This document shows positions 37,827 through 51,200 of a DNA stretch of 64,000 nt, piece by piece (position 1 is the stretch's first letter; each line of letters begins with the position of its first letter). This DNA comes from Ophioderma brevispina (Eukaryota; Echinodermata; Ophiuroidea; Amphilepidida; Ophiodermatidae). The position numbers and the translations under genes are program-made. The stretch lies in contig JAMKCH010001703.1 in assembly GCA_023653785.1 (NCBI GenBank), positions 48,441-112,440 of the forward strand. The letters are read 5' to 3'. The notes under the pieces were generated by a model. The model had not been told where the DNA came from and searched no databases. It was given only the letters and a program-made list of their open reading frames with translations.

Positions 37827-39715
37827 CTAGTTTCCCTTTCGAATAAATGATGAAATATAAAGGGCAAGTAATTGAACACCACACAGTAGAACCTCTAACG
37901 TATTTTTTTTTTTCGTGAAAGAGGACCATTTGTATTTTGTGTTCAACATCATAAAAAATAGCTTAATCAAAATGTGCGGTGGGGTTATAGCACCTGAAAT
38001 GTTTTCAGCTGCCATGGATAATACAAGGGTCTGCAGTTCCAGATGAAAAAGGAATCTGAAACAGCTGGTTAGTCCTATGCCATACCGAGGCGGATCAATA
38101 GCACCCGTTATTTGCTGGAGTCAATGAATCATGATGTACATCCGTTGGTCAATGATATCAGGCAATAATTTACATGATTTGTCAATTCATTTTCAAGAAA
38201 ATGTGCACATACTAGAAGGAGAACACTAGGTTAGAACTGTTTACTATATATTTGAGGACAAATATGGAAGAATTACGTATTCCCAGGGGTGCGTAACATC
38301 GAGATATTTTTGCCTTGGGCCTTCATAGCCTAAGAGGGGCATCGAGTGTCAAATTGTTGTAAACACATATTTCCAATACGGAATAAATGCACATACTCAT
38401 GGAAAAACGTATTTTCACACCAATTTGGCCAACTCCGCCAGTGGTGGAAAAAATGTGTAAAATTGGAGTGAAAGGTTCATAACAGAGAGTCCAGTACGCA
38501 AATGATGGTATTACAATGATTCCGGTATGCTTGAAAATTGTTGTGCAGTAGCGCTTGCGGAATAAATGAGCAACAGCCACGCTTATTCATATCTTTGAAT
38601 ATGAAGTTTCTTCCTTTTGTCAATTTTACATAAAAATCTTAAAAAAAAAAATGCGAATCTACAGACTTAATCCTTCCAGTTAGTTTTAGATTAATGACTG
38701 CAAAATTCGAATATTTGACTCTTTTTGGTGGATCACTATAGAATACGGAATATCGATTTATAGAGTCAAGAAAATTGTTTACGGACAGATGTTGTTTTCT
38801 GGCTGAAAGAATAAAACGACCAAATCATAGAACAGCAGATTAAACTAACAATATGTCTGCTGATGAACTTGTATAAAATCAATACCACTTGGAGTTAAGT
38901 TGATAAATAGTGATAAATATAGGCGTCTTTTAGACTCGGAGGTCAGTTAACACTTAAAATGCAATAAGGGGGTGTCTAGGCGACCCCATGTTTTGTTTCT
39001 GCCGACCGTTTTAACGCTGCAATATAGTTGGTTATATTTTTTGTATTTGTCTAAGCTTTTAGTTGTAGTAGGCAGGCAGCAGAGTCATAGATGTCATCAC
39101 TACTGCGATATGTTGCCAAACTTGATTTTCCGTTCATGGTTCTAAGGACATCACAAGGAATTGCTTTCAACTTGCTGCTGAATTCCAGGTTCGTATTCGG
39201 GCTACCTGGGGGCGCTTTGCAAAATGGCCGCCCCAAAATCATAGAAAATGATAAAAGGTATTTGTTTACCAACAAATACCATCTAATAGGGTCAAGCTTC
39301 TGGATAATTTTGGTTATGGTGAAGTGACTGCTAGAAATGTTTTAAACCAAAAACAAAAAAACCTCCGGGGGGGGGGGCGCTTTTTTCAAAATGGCCCGCC
39401 AACAATCATAGAAAATCTTTAAAAGCATATGATTTACCAAAATAGCATCTAATAGGGTCGGGTTTCGGATAATTTTGGCCAAACGTGAACTCTAAAAATG
39501 TTTTAAAATTAAAAAAAAACAGGGTGGTTCAGGAATGATGATGGTGGTTTTGTTTTCCAAAATGGGCCACCAAAGGCATAGTAAAAATTAAATTTTAAGA
39601 TAAGGTTTGCCAAAAAAAAACACCCCAAACATATCTACTAAGTAGGTTTCTCGATGTTTTAGGCAGTGATCTCTAGAAAAACGGTTTCATTTAAAACTGG
39701 TTGTCTCACGAATAA

Positions 39716-40260
39716 TTGAGGCACGTGTCTAAAAATGACTGCCAACTCATACACAAAAAAAGGACCCAAAAACACTACCCAATAGGAGTAATTTTCAAGA
39801 TATGTAAGAATGTATTCTTTAAAGATTGTTTACGCACTCACAAATCACATTATTATGTTGTAGAGGGTGCTTTATGTAAATGGATGTCAACCCTTTTAAA
39901 TGGTCATATACTAACAATACTAACCCACAGAGAGGCTAAGTATACACGCTGTAAAGGCTTGCCGGGCAAAGTTTTATGATCCTTCAAGCATGATGACTGG
40001 GCCACATTTAATAGCGCTTCGCTAGCATATCGAAGTCCTACAAGGTCAGCTTTCAGCCCTGGAAACAGCTAGAAATCACATGGAGTCGTGGTGGACTGTA
40101 AAGGCGACAAGGCAAGATATGACAGTCATTTGCTTCAAAAGTATTTTCCAAGCAGTGTAGACCTATGTGTTGAAGCAATGCATTGATGCAGAAAAAAATC
40201 AGGTGGTATCCCCATCTTTGGACGCTTCTATTCCCGAGAACCTGTGGCAAAACCCTTAAA
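39716..40260 (+). pseudogene. Unassigned coding-like remnant inside the nested element
   Basis: An open frame 39716-39979 followed in other frames by HDDWATFNSASLAYRSPTRS and GDKARYDSHLLQKYF-like peptides looks like a decayed gene. I do not recognise the family. It might be cargo or transposase of the element. Confidence 0.25.
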
Positions 40261-41099
40261 AAGTACTAAAAAATCTTGGGGAGTTTACATTGTTTGACCA
40301 ACAATACTCATACTACACTCCATCAAACAATATTGTATACAAAAACTTAGTATTGGTGCTGCATTGTGTCCCCCAATTATTTTGATAAGGGGTTCTGGTC
40401 AATACGATGCTTCCCCCCCCCCCCCTGTTGATGCACACGTTCATGTGTTATTGACCAGACAGTAACTCTTGTCAAGCCATAATAGTATTTTAAAAATTGT
40501 AAGTTTCCGCTCGCTTCTCGCGATGTGTGATAATTACAATTACATGTTAAATCGATTTTAGGTCTGATATGTCAAAAATATAGGGCTATGTGATATATAT
40601 GAATCTTTTCAGCAAAACCGGTTTGTCATTCAGGAAATGTTCATCAACCCTCATTACCCCCCCCCCATAATGTCAAAAAGAGATTTACGGCCACTGGCAG
40701 TGATTGTGGTCTTGCCATCTTTATAAAAACCCAAATTTTGTTTTTCTCTGGAATGTACAGGTTTCATAAAAAATCGAAAATCGGGGGGCCACTTCTCACT
40801 CTCTCTCCCTTTTTTTCTCTGGTGGTAGAATATAGGACCATCTTGGCCGTAAAGCTTCTTAACCAAAGCGTTATTGTTGAGGCTCCTTCTTTTTTTCTGC
40901 TGATTGTTTTGGAGTGTCAACAACGTGCAGCTCTAGTGTGTAACACAATGTCGGTAAGACTAGGTTGATGGCTATTGGTCCTGAAAGCAGGGAGGAGCCC
41001 CTTATCTGGTTGATGGAATAGTGGAGGTGGAGTTTGTATATCAATTCAACTTTCTTTGATCCTTGATTACTAAGGAGAGTGGCTGTGGCCATTGAGATC

Positions 41100-41520
41100 C
41101 AAACTATCCAAGATCTGGGCTGACACAACTTCCAAAACCGTCTAGTCCAAGCTCTGCCCTTTCAAGGGCACCTTTACGCAAGTCAGCCACGGACCCTCGC
41201 CCAAGCAGACCATAACAGAATTGCAGCCTTTGCGATGTGGTGTTGGAGGCGGATACCATTCGCATCCATTGGAGCGAGAAGAGGACAAACTCCAGGGTTC
41301 TTCAGGAGATTGTGTATCTCATGTCTCATGGCCGTGGTGGAAACAACTGGGGAAGGTGATATTAACGGGATATGGTTGACGCAAAAGACGAATGATGCCA
41401 AGAGCCGTGTGGTTTTCGACCCAAATTAAGCGGTTACAGGACACACATGTGCTATTCTATGGCTGAAAATCGTCATCGCTGGCATCGCATCTCTGAGGTC
41501 ACGACCTGTCAGTCATGACA
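41100..41520 (+). mobile_element. LINE C-terminal fragment
   Basis: MWCWRRI near 41235, then after a one-base frame change RIHWSEKRTNSRVLQEI near 41264, and AENRHRWHRISEV near 41464 before a stop, are hallmark peptides of the C-terminal end of jockey-like endonuclease-RT proteins. The upstream RT core is missing. Confidence 0.65.
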
Positions 41521-42169
41521 GGAGTGGACGAACCAACCCAACACAACCAACCAACCACTATTACTGGTCAATCTGTCTTGCAAATAGATTTACAAGGCTG
41601 ATAAATAATATCAGAGGGAAACTAGCTCACAATAGGCCCTTCTCTATCGGTGGGTCTTCTTTGACGATGACCTCGCGCCTATACTCTTATAGCAAGGCGG
41701 TGCTTTTTTTGCGGGCAACAGTCCTGTATGAAGGCCTTCTTCCCATAAAACTTAACTGCAAATGGCATGCATTCTTGTGTCAGCATCGCGAAGTTTGACA
41801 CAAATTTTATGTTACACCTGATTTAATTTCTTGTAAATTTACAACCATACTTGGCTAGAACAGTGGGACAGCTGCCGACCTAGAGAGAGAAGTATTATGC
41901 TACTGAGGTTACAGTAAAGAGGTTTATTTATATGGCTGTTGGGAAGAGACAGCTCTAATACCTGCAGATCACCACAATCAAAACTCATTTGCGAAAGACC
42001 TTTCACGTTCAGAAATTTCAAAGGAGTTTAAGGGACTTGCTACCCTCCCCCCCCCATCTAAATGCACACGCAATCAAATCAGAAAGCCAAGAAGCTCCCT
42101 AGAGTTTGATAGAAGATTATGTCAGCCCTATAAATTGGACAAATTGCTCTTCTTGGCTCTTTGTGACGC

Positions 42170-42560
42170 GCACGCCTAAATAGCTAACCCTTGCTTTAAA
42201 CATTCGCTATCTAAACATGAATTACACTGTTAGAACACTGTTTGTTTAAAATTTTGCTGTTTAAAAAAGAGGGGTGTTTAAAGGGCTAATGTTTAAGTTT
42301 ACACAACGTTGTTTGTTTGTTGTTATAACAGTTGTATTAAAAAAGGCTTGTATAAGTTTTAAACAATGTTTAAACAACTCGCAAATGGTTAACTAACTGC
42401 GGTGACCAGGTCATCGCTCAACCTTGTTTACGGTCAAATTACACAGCTTGTTTAAAAAATATAAACAACTGAATTGCTTAAACTTTTAAAACAAGTTGCT
42501 AAATTTTTAAACCAATTTGTTTTAATTTTTAAACAGGTTGTTTAATTTTTTGAAACAAGG
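42170..42560. repeat. GTTTAAAC-rich degenerate repeat
   Basis: There are many gtttaaac, tgtttaa and ttaaacaa words in both orientations, with an acactgtt motif. No gene is seen. Confidence 0.5.
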
Positions 42561-44922
42561 TGAGCGATCGCGACAGGGTAGTAACTGTGTTTGTTTTAAA
42601 ATTTTTTGTAGTGAAACAAACTTGAACACTAATTGTGTTAACAGTTGTATCATCCGCAAAACCAAAGTTCAAATACTTTGCGGAGTAATCACACTGTGTG
42701 TCCTGAGGTACCAGTTTTCCTCATTACATGGCACATGATGGGACAATTATGGGAAGAAAAACTTCTACAAACGGGGCTGGGGACTTGTTGCATGTTCATA
42801 TGCAATGCGCGAATGTTTAATTGTTATCACCATAGAGAACACAAATGAGAACACAAAACATTTTTCAGTACTGGTGCAGACATAAATTGCATTCAATTTT
42901 GTCTGATACAATCACTACCTGAATAAGTGAAAAACTAAAATTCCTACAATAAGCCGTATCAATGATTAGCATTGTTATGACAAACGATTATACCAAGAAG
43001 GCACTTTCTGGTAAGAAAAGTGACCCCAAAAGCTACAAAAATGTATATACTTACCTCTTCAAAACTGATCCTATAATGTGATGCTGGTATGTGCTATCTC
43101 AGGGATTGCGTGCCAGTATTTATTGGGGAGGTCTTCAAAAAAGTTGACCCAACTCACTTAAAAGGTCCTCTTTGTTTTTGGAACTCTTGATCACAAAAGG
43201 TTCACTTTATTGTCCAAAGTTTCTCTAATTGTGGCATTAAATCAACAAATATCAGCCAAACGTGGTCAATTTTGTGGAATTTTTGGATGTGTAACATTAG
43301 TTTATATTAGGGTGCCATAGAAGAAAGATACCATTAATCATTTCAACAAGGTTAAGGCATATACCAGATTGTGCTCTACTCCACAAATCTTGGGGAGAGG
43401 CTAATCTATTAATTGTAAAACAGTATGTTTCTGATATAAAAACATCTTTAAAATTCATTAGAGTAAAATCTCGAAAAACAAGTCCCCATTAATGCATGTT
43501 CTTTCCTTAATATTTTTTTCGATAATTTACTATTATTTTGTAGCCATCTCTGGGAAAAAAGCGCCCTCTAGTAATGAGTAAAGAATAGCACTTTGGTCCT
43601 AAAAATATTATAGGAATCAATATGCTAAAATTATCTCGAAAAGACCTCCACTCTCTTAATGGCATTTTGATCAATACTATGTTTTTAGGACAGTTTTAAT
43701 TAATTGCTATGATTGGCGGCCCCATTTTGGAAAACAACCCACCATCAATTAATTTCTGAACAACACTGTTTTATTTGAAACATTTCTGAGAGATAACCTG
43801 GCCAAAATTATCCAGAACACCCGACCCTATTAAATTATATTTTGTATTAAACCAATATGCTTTTAATGAATTCTCTATAATTTTGGCGGCCATTTTGAGA
43901 GTAAAGAAATAAAAAAAAAACGTCCTCTATCATTCCTGAACAACCACGGTTTTGGTTTTTTTTAAACCATTTATCATAACGGTCACTTGGCCAAAAATAA
44001 TTGCAGAAAACCCTAACTGTATTAGCGGCATTTGTGTAAAAACAAGACGGCTTTTATTCGATTTTCTATGATTTTGGGCCATTTGAAAAAAAGGCCCCAG
44101 TGACGAAATACGACACTGAAAATTCGCGACAAGTTGAAAGCGATTCATTGTGATGTCCTTGAACACATGAAAGTGAACAATCAAAGTGGCCAAAATTATC
44201 GCAGTAGCTGACACAACTGCTGCCTGACTATGCGCTTGCGGTGGTTGCAAACAAATCAAATCCATCGCGTCGTTTTTGCGTTAATTAGCATGGAGTCCCT
44301 AGGAGCCCCCCCCTTATGCACAACGGAAGAGGGGCCCATAACAAAAATTAACAATCTTAATAAGAGTTACTGTGATTATGATTTAATAATGCATTTTAAC
44401 CTAGTGACATAACAAAGTAAATAATTAATTAAAAAAAAATCTTGGAAAGTTTAGTAGGCCAAAATAGTGTAATATATTTTATATACATCGGTATAGAGGT
44501 TTACGGTAGGAACCCTATGGTAAATTATCAAGTTAACACCAAAAAATATTAAAATGGACAAGACATTTCTATTTTGTACTGAATATGTAAATGACTAGTT
44601 CATCATCAACAATTGAAGCAATCAGCAAAAGTTACGTGAATCAAGGCCGTAGAAAATGCAGAAACGAATAGTGTCTTTTTCGCACATTTTGACGCCAAAG
44701 TAAAATCAAGTTTGCCCTATTTTCTTAATGAACCAACTTTCTTCCGTTTTTATTTCTTTATTGTTGATTGTCTTTGAAGCCTTCAACATGTGGTGGATTT
44801 CATCTAAAAATCCTTTAGGAAAGTGGTTATATTTAGGGGGTCCCTAGAAAACCCCCCCACCCCCCCACCCCCCCCCCTTTGTGATGCATAACGGAAGTGC
44901 AAACCCCTTATGCAGTTAAGTG

Positions 44923-45223
44923 TTAAGATTGGAGACCCGAACCAGGATTTTTAGAATACTTGTCCAACCATTCGCGAGCTTCGTCGGTTAAAAGTACGCC
45001 GGGTGGTATCAACTGCATAGCAATGTTGTGCGTTGCGCCCTATAAATACAATTTTGTCTTCATTGTCGATGATTTACAAACACGATCTGGATGAGAGGTA
45101 AGTAAATGCTTTTGCAAAGGAATTTTCCATTGTTGTGTCAAGCAGTATCCGTACCTTGGTGTTGTCTGAAGGGATTTGACGTACGTAAATGTGTCATACT
45201 GATCAGGAGTGACATACAAAGTC
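44923..45223 (-). CDS. DIO: DIO-C C-terminal exon (frameshifted)
   Basis: After acceptor ttttctactag, RTLYVTPDQYDTF opens the exon. Frame changes are then needed to read VRILLDTTMENSFAKAFTYL, SHPDRV, IIDNEDKIVFIG and finally ATHNIAMQLIPP...TDEAREWLDKYSKN to TAA. Aligned to DIO-A (VPLVVDSMEDIF, QPDRVYII, VYIGDDIMKQL, REWLETRF), every block is present in order, so the breaks are small indels. Confidence 0.75.
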
Positions 45224-48200
45224 CTAGTAGAAAAAGAAAAACACCATATTGCGGTGGTGCATATTTTATTGTGTAAGGGTCATTTATAAATTCTACATTT
45301 TCCCTACATTTTTACCTAAATTCTGGATCCGAAATTTATAACTAAAAAGTGTGATTTTCTGTATGGAGGACAATCGATTTGAGCTTAGCATACCAACACA
45401 GAAAATTAGTTGTGGACAAGCATATGTGCACTGCAAAAACTACGATTTTTAGGAACATAGAGAGGCACTATAACCGGAAAGTCTTTGAGCAGAGTTAAGG
45501 ACGTTAAGAGAAACCGAGGACCCTTCTAGAAAGAGGAAGGAGCCCAATTTTTCGAACCGGGATTTAGCATATTTGGAATGCTTACAATGATTAGATCACC
45601 CGCTGAAGTGCATACTACGAATACGCCCCGTCTTTATGTAATTAAGATGATTATTTAGTATTTTTGTCGTGCACGACAGAAAATCACCCCCCAAGCCACG
45701 GTTTCTATGGGCACGATTACGATAAGTTCAAAACAAAGTTTGCGTTTTCTTTTACGCGTTTTGTCGAAAAATACACCTTCGACAGTATTAGTATGTGGAT
45801 AAGCATTATGTGCATGCATAATGAAATCGTACTGTCAAAAAAATCTCCTCCTTTCAACTTTAAGTTTCAATTTGTGATGTGAATATTCCTTAATATGAAT
45901 AAAAGAACTCCATAATCGTATGGCACGCTGGTCAGGACACATTGCTTCAACGCGTTGTAAAAACAACCAATATTTTGACAACGCTGATGATTAAGCTAAG
46001 CGTTTATAATTTAGTTATCCTAAGGCGTCATGAGAACCTTACATGATGGAACAATATATTGAAGAGCAGGAGCATGGACCCCGGTCAAATATCATCGCTC
46101 ACCCCCACTACAGAAAAGGTTTGACATCTTTGGTGGTTAGTATGGACTCTATATCAATGCTACGTCCTCTCAAATTGTGGTGTCACTTTTTCAATAGGGA
46201 CCAATTTAAGGTTACACAGGGGTCAAACTTTTAAAATTCTCCAATCATGTTTAAATGTATGCCATATTGTCCATCTAGTCATAAGGATTCCAAAAATGTA
46301 TAGTTTATACTATCTATTTGAGTTACTTATGAAATACAAAAGGCAACTAAACAGCGTAACTCAGGAAAAAAATGGGATACAAAGCACAAACACGTGACCA
46401 TTGATTGAACTACCAAAATCTATGACCATTGATTTTGGGGTTATAGGGTAAAAATGGCTAAAATATCCTTTATGTTGTTATTATCAATTCAACATTACTA
46501 AGATATTTACCGAGCAGCTTCTATCCTGTCATCAAGAATTCTATGCTGTCTCATGTAGGAGAAACGCTTTACAAAGTTCCACTTTTCCTTAGGATGGGAT
46601 TCAGCTTGGTAGACTAAGAGGAAATTGGCCTGGTCTTGAAAGTCACTGAAAAGCTTGGCCAGCGAACCGCTAAAGACGCAGACCTTTGATTAAAAAACAA
46701 AAGTAGTAAGAAAGAACATCAAGAAATTGTTTTAAGCACTGCAGAAATGAATTATTTAATAGATACTGAAAGCCATTTTTGTTTTAGGAATTAAAAGGTG
46801 TAAAACCTTAAATGTAGGCGTTTACATAACTTCGTAATTCGTAATAACACAGCGTCTCGAAGCCCTTTACATTTACACCGCTCTCAGTAGAATACGCAAT
46901 ACTTGTTGCATATTGTACGCATTATATAGCTTATACTATTAACCTTACACATCAACCGAAATTAAGAAATTTTAGAATGCAACTTAATTTTTTGGTCTTT
47001 GAAGTAAGCATTGTCATCTAAAACTTTAAACCCCCGAAGTTTAAATTCCGTATTATGAGTGATGTATAATGCAGTGACCAGGCCGTAGCCAGGAATTTAG
47101 GAATTTATGTGGGGGCGGATTTGCCAGATGTGGACCTTTCGCCAGCGGCACAGATTGGTGAATGTACCGACACGTTTATTGTACCGACAAACAATTTTTG
47201 CGGCTTTCCGGCACGGGGGCTCACCCAAACCGGACCACTGACGATGATCGTAACAAGCTTTGCCAAAAAACGCGGCCAAAGATGCACGCCATGGTGGTTA
47301 ATTGAAATGGTTCCCCATCGAGGTGGCTGGTTTCTATCCCATTGGATATGTATCTGTGATACATGATTGGACGCAAAAACAAAAACTGTATTAACAACAG
47401 GGGTTCAATCTAGTCGCTCTCGGTGCCCCCATATTTGTCCGCGATTTTGGTAACGCTCATTACGGTCAGTATCACAGATTGAGTGAGCACACCGGGCTTT
47501 CGGTGTCACAAAATTCTGTACTATCGCTTCATAACCTGAAATTGCGAGGGTGGGACATGGTTGAGGATGGGACATATCAACAATAGTAGTAGTAATGACA
47601 TCACGTCAACAAGACATAATAGTAGTGATAATAGTTCAGTAGTAAGTAGTAGTATGAAACAACTTCGTGCACCTCACCTTAGACCAACAGCTTTTAGACA
47701 AGGCATTGATAAGGAGGAGGTTTGCCATTTTTGCCACCCCCCCCCCCCCCGGCTACGGCCCTGGCAGTGGCAGACCCCATTAACAGTGCATATGGCCTTG
47801 AACAGTAGTCCGCACAAAATGTTTTGTTGGTTCTAGGCAACATTCAACCTACTGATTCCAAATATCGATGATACAACTTTGTCATCATTGAACATTTAAA
47901 AAATAGGAAAAGGAGTAAACTAACAGGGTAAAATTTGTTGATGTTGTATACGTTAAATAGCGTATATACATGTTTCCTGGTCCGAAGGATTAAAAAAGTA
48001 TCATTTCCTATATCTAAGACACTTACTTTTAACACATTGGCCTTAAATGGTTCATTGCTATCCTGGAGTAAATGCACAAATTCTTTTCAAAATGGGCTCA
48101 AATTCTCTATGCGGTTCGAGGGTAATGTACAATAACTGTCATGTGTTTCGTTTGACATTTGGGTATAATTATAGGGGAAATATTGAGAGGGCCTACAGGG

Positions 48201-51200
48201 TCTATGGGGTATCACCACTCGATAAATACCCTGGAGCTGATTAACATAAACTAAATGTATATTTCCTCTTGTAACCTTGTTTGGACCTTGAGCAGTTCTT
48301 GGTCTGTCATGCAAACACAAAAGATATAAGTTGTTGAATCCTTAGGACCAGGTAAACATGTTTATACATCTTTCAATCCCATATGAAATATTCCTCTGTT
48401 AATTTACCCCCCCCCCCCTTCCTTATCTCAAAATTCTCAAGGATGCAAAAGTTGCATCATCGAGATTTGGAATCAGCAGGTCAATGTTGCCTAGAAGCCA
48501 CCAAAACAATTTGTGCATACTCTTTGGCAAGGTCATGTGGGCCTACTGCAGGACTAATAGTTTGAAAGAATTTTGAAGACAAACATCTGACTCCTAAGTA
48601 CAGGCTGTCCCAAAAAATGTTAACACTCGATACAAAGGCATTTTGATAAAAAGAATAGTACGGATGGGTCTTTGTTTGATATCACTTTAAAGCCAATAAA
48701 TAAGCTTTAATTTGCCATTTATTTCATTCCAATCAGATACGTAGAACAAAAGATATGCTTTATCAAATATGAGAGGGCAAAATCAAGTTGGTCCGATTTC
48801 TGCCTTTAAGCACATAAAATGCATGACGCAACATGAATACATTTCACTTCATAGTACATCTTCTTTCTATCTTAAAGGAAAATAAATAGATTTTGCCGTG
48901 TTTTTCTATTAAAGAAAAGACTCTCACCGTTGTTTTCCAAATGTTCGCCATTGGATCTAACACAACGGCTCTTCTAAAAGGAGAAATGTTGACTTGCGTT
49001 CTTGCTATTCTGGTCCGCTATGTGTCTGTTTGGACTTCTAAACTGTGTCTTTTTATTTCCAATTCCACCTGCTTTACTAGTCCATGTAGGCCTATTATCA
49101 GAGGTTTCTTTTTTTCGGTTCCCTTCTTTTTCGCGTCAGTTTGGTGTTTATTGTGTACAGAATCACAAATTTTCTTGGGAATTCAATAAGGAAGTGACGA
49201 ATGTGTGTGTAGGTCTATTTTGGTCTTGGATATTAGCGTTTTGTGCAAATTGGGACCGATTTGATAAGGGCTAAGTTTAGTAATGAAAGTGAACTGACTG
49301 ATTTTAATAAATACCATTTTTGTAATAAATTCAAAGCTCCATTTCATTGATGTGAAATAAATATATTGTTTATTATTTATGAAAAGAAGATATTTATCAT
49401 GAACTGATTATGTTGACTATTAAAACTTGTGTCGATTAAACTAGACTTCCTTTGTTTACTTTAATATGTGTTTTGTTTCTTTTGTCAAGTTGCAATTTTT
49501 TGTGTGCTTCAAGACAACATGGCATAACTGGGCGAAACAACCCATGTCCATGCATAAAAGTGGCACAAAATCGATTTTGGTATATCGCACTAAATTGATT
49601 ATATCTCTGGATTGACAAAAGCAAATAAGATGGAACAAACACCATTGGAAAGTCTGGTCTTTGTTCTTTAATATTATGCCAAGTACGAATGACTTATTTT
49701 GAAATTTCATATTTAACCATTTTTTTTCTGATTGTGCCATTTTTTGTTTTAGACAGGCTGTATATTAGTCCGGGATATAATCGCCACCATTTCTATCTGT
49801 TCACAATTTGGAATCCTATTTTGATTCCCAGCACTTTTGACTTCAAAGATGAGAGTAGAATAATTATAGCTCTTCGCTCAAGTGGTATAATAAACCCTAA
49901 ATATAAAATCTGGACACTATGCAAACTACACTGAGCTACCATTATTGTAGACCTCAAACTAGCATATCTTTCTAGCTACTTGCAATGACAAATCACAGTC
50001 CGGATGTGGCGGGGGGCGGGGGATGTATTGCATTTTTTTGCCTCTTTTCGATGCATATAGTTCTTATTATATATGATTGGTCAAATTTTTCTTGTACATA
50101 ATTATTATAATTTAGTTAACAAGGGCTACCGACGCAAATAAGCCCTCCGGGGTTGTCTATCGGTAGTCCTATAGCACATGTTTTATTATATATGTTTCAT
50201 CCTGTATTTTTTCTTGTATATTTGCTGAATAAATTGAACATGAACTTGGACCAAAGTCTCTCCAGTGATCAATATTTATCATCTCACAGCTAGATTCCCC
50301 TATCTCTAAAGGTCCGTTCATACTTCACTGCATGCAGTGCAGTGCTGCAATGCAGCCTACCAAAATTGCCACTGCAATCACTTGCAGTACTGCGACGCAA
50401 TGCAGTACTGCAACGAAGTTAAAATTATTTTAACTGGCGATGCAGCAAGATGCAGCGGGGTGCAGTCGGTGTTGCAGTATGCCAAATTTCCGCAAGTTTA
50501 CTGCAACGTACTGCAACCCGTGACCTGCAGTGACCTGGGTTGACCTACAGTAAATCGATTAGGAGTACAGCGGAAGTGACGGAACATTGCAGTTAATTTA
50601 CTGCACAGCAACGCAGTGCAGTGGAAGTATGAACGGACCTTAATAATAATCATTACAGTATTATCATGAATAAACATAACCAAGCTTGCACTGTCCCATT
50701 GTATTTCACATAAATGACATCATGAGGAAACCATCTAATTTTGCAATCTTTTTTTATCTTAAAGCACAAACAAGTTGATTCATTTCCTAAATTTAGCAAT
50801 TTGGAGAATCCGTTCAGTTCTTGCACATTATATCTAGTAAATAACACCTCCATGATCTCAATATAGCACTAGAGGAAGTCCATTTTCTCTTTCTCATAGT
50901 AAAAAAGTACTTTTCCCGTGAGAAATATTTTCTCAAGTAAAATTGAGAAATAAAATAAAATAATATTTTTAATCACAAAACGGAGGCTAATATAACAAAA
51001 TTCACATCATCTCGCATTTGGGATAGAATTGTCTGAATTTTGCATAAAGTACGATTCGGGGTACTATTTCTTGTAAACAATCGACCCGTGTTAATTGTGG
51101 CAAAATGTGCATGTAGTTGAAAAATATTGTCCGTGATTTGAAAGGCCGCATTAACTTCAAAATGTGTTACATTTTTAAATCATACCACCCAGCATCTGTA

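Larger units (their letters stand above)
34700..38300. repeat. Inverted repeat pair enclosing two TIR elements
   Basis: The arm 34700-34990 (gtgacgcacccctgggg... gcacattttcttgaaaatgaatt... ccattgactccagcaaa) matches 38030-38300 in inverted order. The pair encloses the elements at 35012-36086 and 36628-37826. It may be the ends of a larger DNA element carrying later insertions. Confidence 0.6.
39071..44228. mobile_element. Nested element with subterminal inverted repeat arrays
   Basis: The ends ggcaggcagcag... and ...ctgctgcctgac are inverted, with similarity running inward through ctactgcgata, aaggacatcaca and gctttcaacttg. Each arm then has three or four diverged tandem units of about 175 bp (39190-39700; 43540-44200). 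These contain 'ttcaaaatggccgcc', 'atcatagaaaat' and 'taatagggtc', and the two arrays are inverted relative to each other. The middle holds a LINE remnant and unassigned sequence. No transposase is recognised. Confidence 0.65.
38947..44926. mobile_element. Second TTAA-flanked MITE copy, split by a nested element
   Basis: Ends are TTAA at 38947-38950 (cacttaaaatgcaataagggg) and at 44923-44926 (ccccttatgcagttaagtg). Outer 120 bp (left) and 700 bp (right) match the intact copy at 17888-18700, except that about 5.16 kb is inserted at 39071-44228. The right TTAA contains the DIO-C stop codon, so the MITE inserted at the last codon of that gene. Confidence 0.78.

Noticed and set aside
47109..47366. 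85-codon frame starting MGADLPDVDL
   Set aside because: It lies within a repeat with ccgtagcc inverted ends, and no family was recognised.
50337..50543. Cys/Asn/Gln-rich frame
   Set aside because: It is a translation of ctgcaa repeats inside a MITE.
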